64,000 nt of DNA from contig NC_080044.1 in assembly GCF_012489685.1 (NCBI RefSeq), positions 74,200,732 to 74,264,731 of the forward strand. The letters run 5' to 3'. The notes beneath the pieces were generated by a model. That model searched no databases. It saw only the letters and a program-made list of their open reading frames with translations, and was not told the DNA's origin. The DNA comes from Lotus japonicus (taxonomy: Eukaryota > Streptophyta > Magnoliopsida > Fabales > Fabaceae). Positions 60,101-64,000 of this stretch are shown piece by piece (the stretch's first letter is position 1; every line of letters starts with the position of its first letter). A program made the translations under genes and the position numbers.

Positions 60101-60827
60101 TAGGGGTGCATATGGGTCGGGTATATCCAATGAACTCGTCCGATCCAACCCAATCCAATGGAAAAAATGCTGGTTGGATTGGGTAAACGGGTCAATCAAA
60201 CGGATTTTATTACAATCCAATCAACTTCGGATCGGATATCGAATTTAATAACAATCCACCAAACCCAACCCGAAATCCAAACATACAATAATAATATATT
60301 ATTTGATATATATTTTTAACAATTTTACCTATCCAACCTCAAAATTCTAATACCCTAATTTTATTTCACGGTTTCACTTTACACAGTCTTCACTCTTTGT
60401 TTCAATTTTATTTGGCATATCGGAGAATGAAAGACATCTAAATTCTAAGTATCTATGTCATTGTCGTATTGATTAATTTGATTTCATTGTCGTGGTTGTT
60501 TTTCATGCTATTTGACTATATGTCATTAACGTAATACTATTTCATTCTATTTAGTACAATATTTTGTGTCCTTTTTATGCTATATGGTACTATAACAAAT
60601 TTACTAGTTTTTTCTAATTTTTTTTTCAATATTCCAAATTTATTATTATTCTAATATGTCAATCCAATTGACCCATTCGAACCAACCCAAAGATCGTCAG
60701 ATTGGGTTGGATCGGGTCCGAAAGTAAAAATTCATGAAATCCAACCCAACCCAACCCAAACAATTTTGATCGGTTCGGATCTTAATTAGCCTAAAAATTC
60801 ATCAAACTCAATCCATGTGCACCCCTA
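60101..60827. mobile_element. hAT-like element with TAGGGGTGCA ends
   Basis: Ends TAGGGGTGCA and TGCACCCCTA, with a perfect 8-bp duplication ACATATAG (60093-60100, 60828-60835). Both subterminal regions are dense in CCAACCCAAC / GGGTTGG and GATCGG motifs; the middle is AT-rich. 727 bp, no transposase. Confidence 0.85.
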
Positions 60828-60835
60828 ACATATAG

Positions 60836-61192
60836 GTTGGAGAGGAGAAGGTCCATAAATCGATCTTTATAGTGTGTAATTTATCTTTCCAATGTACCAA
60901 AAAAACCTACGTATTAGTCAATAAGCATATAGAGTAATGAAATCAAATATACTAAAATTAATTTATATATAAATATACCAACAAGATTACATGTTAATAG
61001 GGTACGATGATATGGCTTGTTTGATCCATGATATGGCTTGATTCGTGGTGAGATGTGATGTATTTGCATTAACATTCTTTTTCATCTTATTTAATTTCTT
61101 CCTATTTATTCTTTTCATATCATATCATTCATCATATATCTCTATTTTATTTATATCTTCTGTAAGTGTGGATGTATTGTTGTGAAGGCCAT
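60836..61192. other. AT-rich intergenic sequence
   Basis: No gene or repeat boundary seen. ATGATATGGCTTG is duplicated near 61008 and 61029. Confidence 0.4.
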
Positions 61193-61565
61193 GGATGCTT
61201 AGCGGGTCGGGGATCCTCGTACGCGGTGAATAAGCGAATTCCAATTGAAGTGAAATCTTTCAAATATATCAATGCAAATTAGGAGGATTCGATTAAAGGA
61301 TGTTAATTCAAATCTTGATTTTTCGAACAACGAGAAAGTCACGACTGTCTATCCCTTCCTCAAAGCAAGGAGCGAAACCTTATGATGACTCACTTTAGGT
61401 TGAACCTGATCTGAGATCTCTCCCGTCTTCAACAAGCAATGAAGCCAACTGCCACCTTTGATTGATAGATGAAGAGCCCCGCCCAAAATTCTTTTTTTTT
61501 CCCGATTTCTATCCCGATAAGCTGAAACCAAAGCTTTTTTTTATTGCGAAATAGTTCGAGTAAGT
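61193..61565. other. Possible mitochondrial DNA insertion (NUMT)
   Basis: The segment differs from its flanks by higher GC content and by phrases such as CTTCCTCAAAGCAAGGAGCG, ATCTGAGATCTCTCCCGTCT and CCGATAAGCTGAAACCAAAG, which look like plant mitochondrial non-coding DNA (from memory). The minus-strand open stretch 61531-61349 has no domain I can name. Exact ends are not defined. Confidence 0.35.
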
Positions 61566-61653
61566 CTTGAATAAGCTATGTAAAATCTTGATGTAAATAA
61601 ACTAATTTTTATCCTTGGTTTTTGCGATATATCTCCTCGTCTAATTCTGATAC

Positions 61654-63315
61654 ATTTTGTACCCAAAACAAAAGCGCTACCAAGCTGCGGGTCAAACAAA
61701 AGTCAAAATAGGAAGTTACAAATTCCTTATCTCATTGGGGGCGGATTAGGATCTATATGTAGATGATTGGTGCATGCATGAGATAGGTAAACATGGACCA
61801 TAATTTATAGCAATATAGGTGAATTGTAATGACCTTAAATTACAAGTGAAGATTCTCATGTCTATTCGGTTGTGAAATTCAATAATACATATTTTATATT
61901 TATTTAAATAACTTAAAGTGAATATAATTAAAAAATATTCACACCTCAATTTCTATATTCTTTTCTTCCCATCACGTCATTATCACATACTATTATTTTA
62001 TTTTTCTTTCCTTGTTTTTATTTCACTTATTCTTTGTTGTATGCATTTTTCTATGTACCCAAAAATATTCGCACCTCAATTTCCAAAACATTATGTACCC
62101 AAAACAAATGCGCTTCCAAACTACGGGTTAAACAAAAGTCAAAATAGGAAGTTACAAATTTCATATCTCATTGGGGGCGGATTAGGATCTATGGAGATGG
62201 TTGATGCCTGCATGAGATAGGTAAACATGGACCATAATTTGTAGCAATATAGGTGGATTGTAATGACCTTAAATTACAAGTGAAGATTCTCCTGTCTATT
62301 CGGTTGTGGAATTTGATAATACATATTTTATATTTATTTAAATAACTTAAATTGAATATAATTAAAATATATTCGCACCTCAAATTTCTATATTCTTTTC
62401 TTCCCATCACGTCATTATCATATATTATTATTTTATTTTATTTTCCTTCTTTTTATTTCACTCGTTATTTGCTGTATGCATTTTTCTATGTACCCAAAAA
62501 TATTCGCACATCAATTTCCAAAACATTTTGTACCTAAAACAAATGCACTTCCAAACTGCGAGTCAAACAAAAGTCAAAATAGGAAGTTACAAATTCCCTT
62601 TCTCATTGGGGGCGGATTAGGATCTATATGGAGATGGTTGGTGCATGAGTGAGATAGGTAAACATGGACCATAATTTGTAGCAATATAGGTGGATTGTAA
62701 TGACCTTAAATTACAATTGAAGATTCTCCTGCTTATTCGGTTGTGGAATTCGATAATACATATTTATATTTATTTAAATAACTTAAAGTGAATATAATTA
62801 AGAAATATTCACACCTCAAATTTCTATATTCTATTCTTCCCATCACGTCATTATCGTATACTATTATTTTATTTTATTTTTCTTGTTTTTATTTCACTTA
62901 TTCTTTGCTGTGTGCATTTTTCTATGTATCCAAAAATATTCGCACCTCAATTTCCAAAACATTTTGTGTTCAAAACAAACGCGCTTTCGAACTGCGGGTC
63001 AAACAAAAGCCAAAATAGGAAGTTACAAATTTCCTATCTCATTTGGGGCGGATTAGGATCTATATGGAGATGGTTGGTGCATGAGCGAGATAGGTAAGCA
63101 TGGACCATAATTTGTAGCAATATAGGTGGATTGTAATGACATTAAATTACAAGTGAAGAATTTCCTGTCTATTCGGTTGTGGAATTCGATAATATTCGCA
63201 CCTCAAATTTCTATATTCTTTTCTTTCCATCATGTCATTATCATATACTATTATTTTATTTTTCTTTCCTTGTTTTTATTTCACTTATTCTTTTGTTGCA
63301 TGCATTTTTCTATGG
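61654..63315. repeat. Tandem repeat of 436 bp, 3.8 copies
   Basis: Copies begin at about 61654, 62090, 62525 and 62961, giving periods of 436, 435 and 436. Each contains in order GTACCCAAAACAAA, GTCAAAATAGGAAGTTACAA, CATTGGGGGCGGATTAGGAT, GGTAAACATGGACCATAAT, CTATTCGGTTGTG, CCCATCACGTCATTATC and GCATTTTTCTATGTACCC. The last copy lacks about 50 AT-rich bases and stops at CTATG (63315). Short open frames repeat with the unit and are not genes. Confidence 0.95.
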
Positions 63316-64000
63316 CTATCCGATTCTAGTACGAAGTTGATAGTAACCATGTTGGTCATTTATCTTCTCTCCATGTCCAAAATCATGTGCCCAAGCTTCC
63401 AATTGATAGAGGATATGTATGGAGAAACTCTTTGCGGTGCTAGTCTCAATCTTCATGAATTCATTCTGTCGACATTATGACTTCATGAGATCGATCCTTA
63501 GCTACTTCAATTCAGCTTCTTTACACCCTCACTTGCACATTTCATTTTCTCACAAGTCACAAGAGTAATCCACAAACTGAATAGGACAAGAGTGTTTTAA
63601 TTATTTAATTTACATGTGGCTTTTTCGATCGTTATCATGATCTCTAATTGACAACTTCAATTTGGATTCTCATTCTACCTAATCAGTTCTTCCCTCCACG
63701 TGAAACAATTTCCTTTGGTAGTAATCTGTCAATTTTTGTAACAGTCTCCACTCTCCATGATAAGATTATTTTCCTTGTTTGGTCTAATCCCTGTCGCATT
63801 CGCATTTGCACTAGTCTAAGTCAATGTTTCAGTCATCAGTTTCCTAATATGTAGTGACACTTTTATCAGCACAATAGCACATTTACTAAAAATGGCAATT
63901 GATTTTTTAAATTATTTGATAAATATTTATAAATAATCTTGAAGATTCAATGAAAACTAAATTTCATAGATTATTATTCTATTCCCTGTTTGGTCATTGT
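63316..64000. other. Intergenic sequence at the right edge
   Basis: No recognisable gene. A modest open stretch (63232-63480) begins in the tandem repeat and has no known domain. Confidence 0.45.

Noticed and set aside
61918..63097. Repeated short frames beginning MNIIKK or MHFSMYP
   Set aside because: They recur with the 436-bp tandem unit and carry no domain; they are by-products of the repeat.
61654..63315. CRISPR-like array
   Set aside because: The unit is 436 bp with no alternating spacers, and the DNA is plant nuclear.

Overview
This is a window of plant nuclear DNA, almost certainly from a eudicot and, by the look of its repeats, probably a legume (inference; no gene here fixes the species). 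It is AT-rich, its genes carry GT-AG introns, and most of the sequence is transposable elements and their relics. Five protein-coding loci are recognisable: a dihydrodipicolinate synthase-like locus (23338-25412, +), a PP2A B'/B56 regulatory subunit (29828-35313, -), signal recognition particle subunit SRP72 (37626-41165, +), an F-box protein of the SKIP14 type (49568-52514, +) and a YqaJ-type nuclease-fold protein (55705-56673 coding, -, with a probable 5'UTR exon near 58940-59070). They are unrelated housekeeping or regulatory genes; nothing suggests a cluster with a joint function. The PP2A and SRP72 genes are divergent neighbours.

Left arm (1-12119): a Stowaway-like MITE, two Helitron 3' ends with the same hairpin, LINE fragments on both strands, a degenerate tandem array, weak exon-like pieces on the minus strand (6220-7670), and a roughly 2.1-kb sequence that looks like a solo LTR of a Tekay/Del-type Ty3/gypsy element, carrying a minisatellite built on a CG-rich palindrome.

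12120-21741 is the most striking object: a complete, young Ty3/gypsy element of the Tat type with 225-bp LTRs differing at about 2 positions, a perfect AACGT target-site duplication, one uninterrupted 1735-residue gag-pol frame with two RNase H domains, and, between pol and the 3' LTR, an antisense gene with its own TATA box and two plausible introns. Spliced, it encodes about 606 residues (a PF04195-like domain plus a coiled coil and an acidic tail).

Middle (21742-45236): the DHDPS-like locus with a SINE in its intron, a Mutator-like element with 9-bp target duplication, the PP2A gene with a decayed copia-like element in its 4-kb intron, SRP72 with six coding exons, a compact non-autonomous LTR element (41925-43730) with near-identical LTRs and a private open frame, and a second Mutator-like element.

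Right arm (45237-64000): a PIF/Harbinger-like element filled with a CAC-rich array and nested in an older palindrome, the F-box gene with an hAT-like element in its intron, two small MITEs, the YqaJ gene with another hAT-like element in its 5'UTR intron, a further hAT-like element, a possible mitochondrial insertion, and a 436-bp tandem repeat of almost four copies. Many insertions could be delimited exactly by target-site duplications read directly from the sequence.
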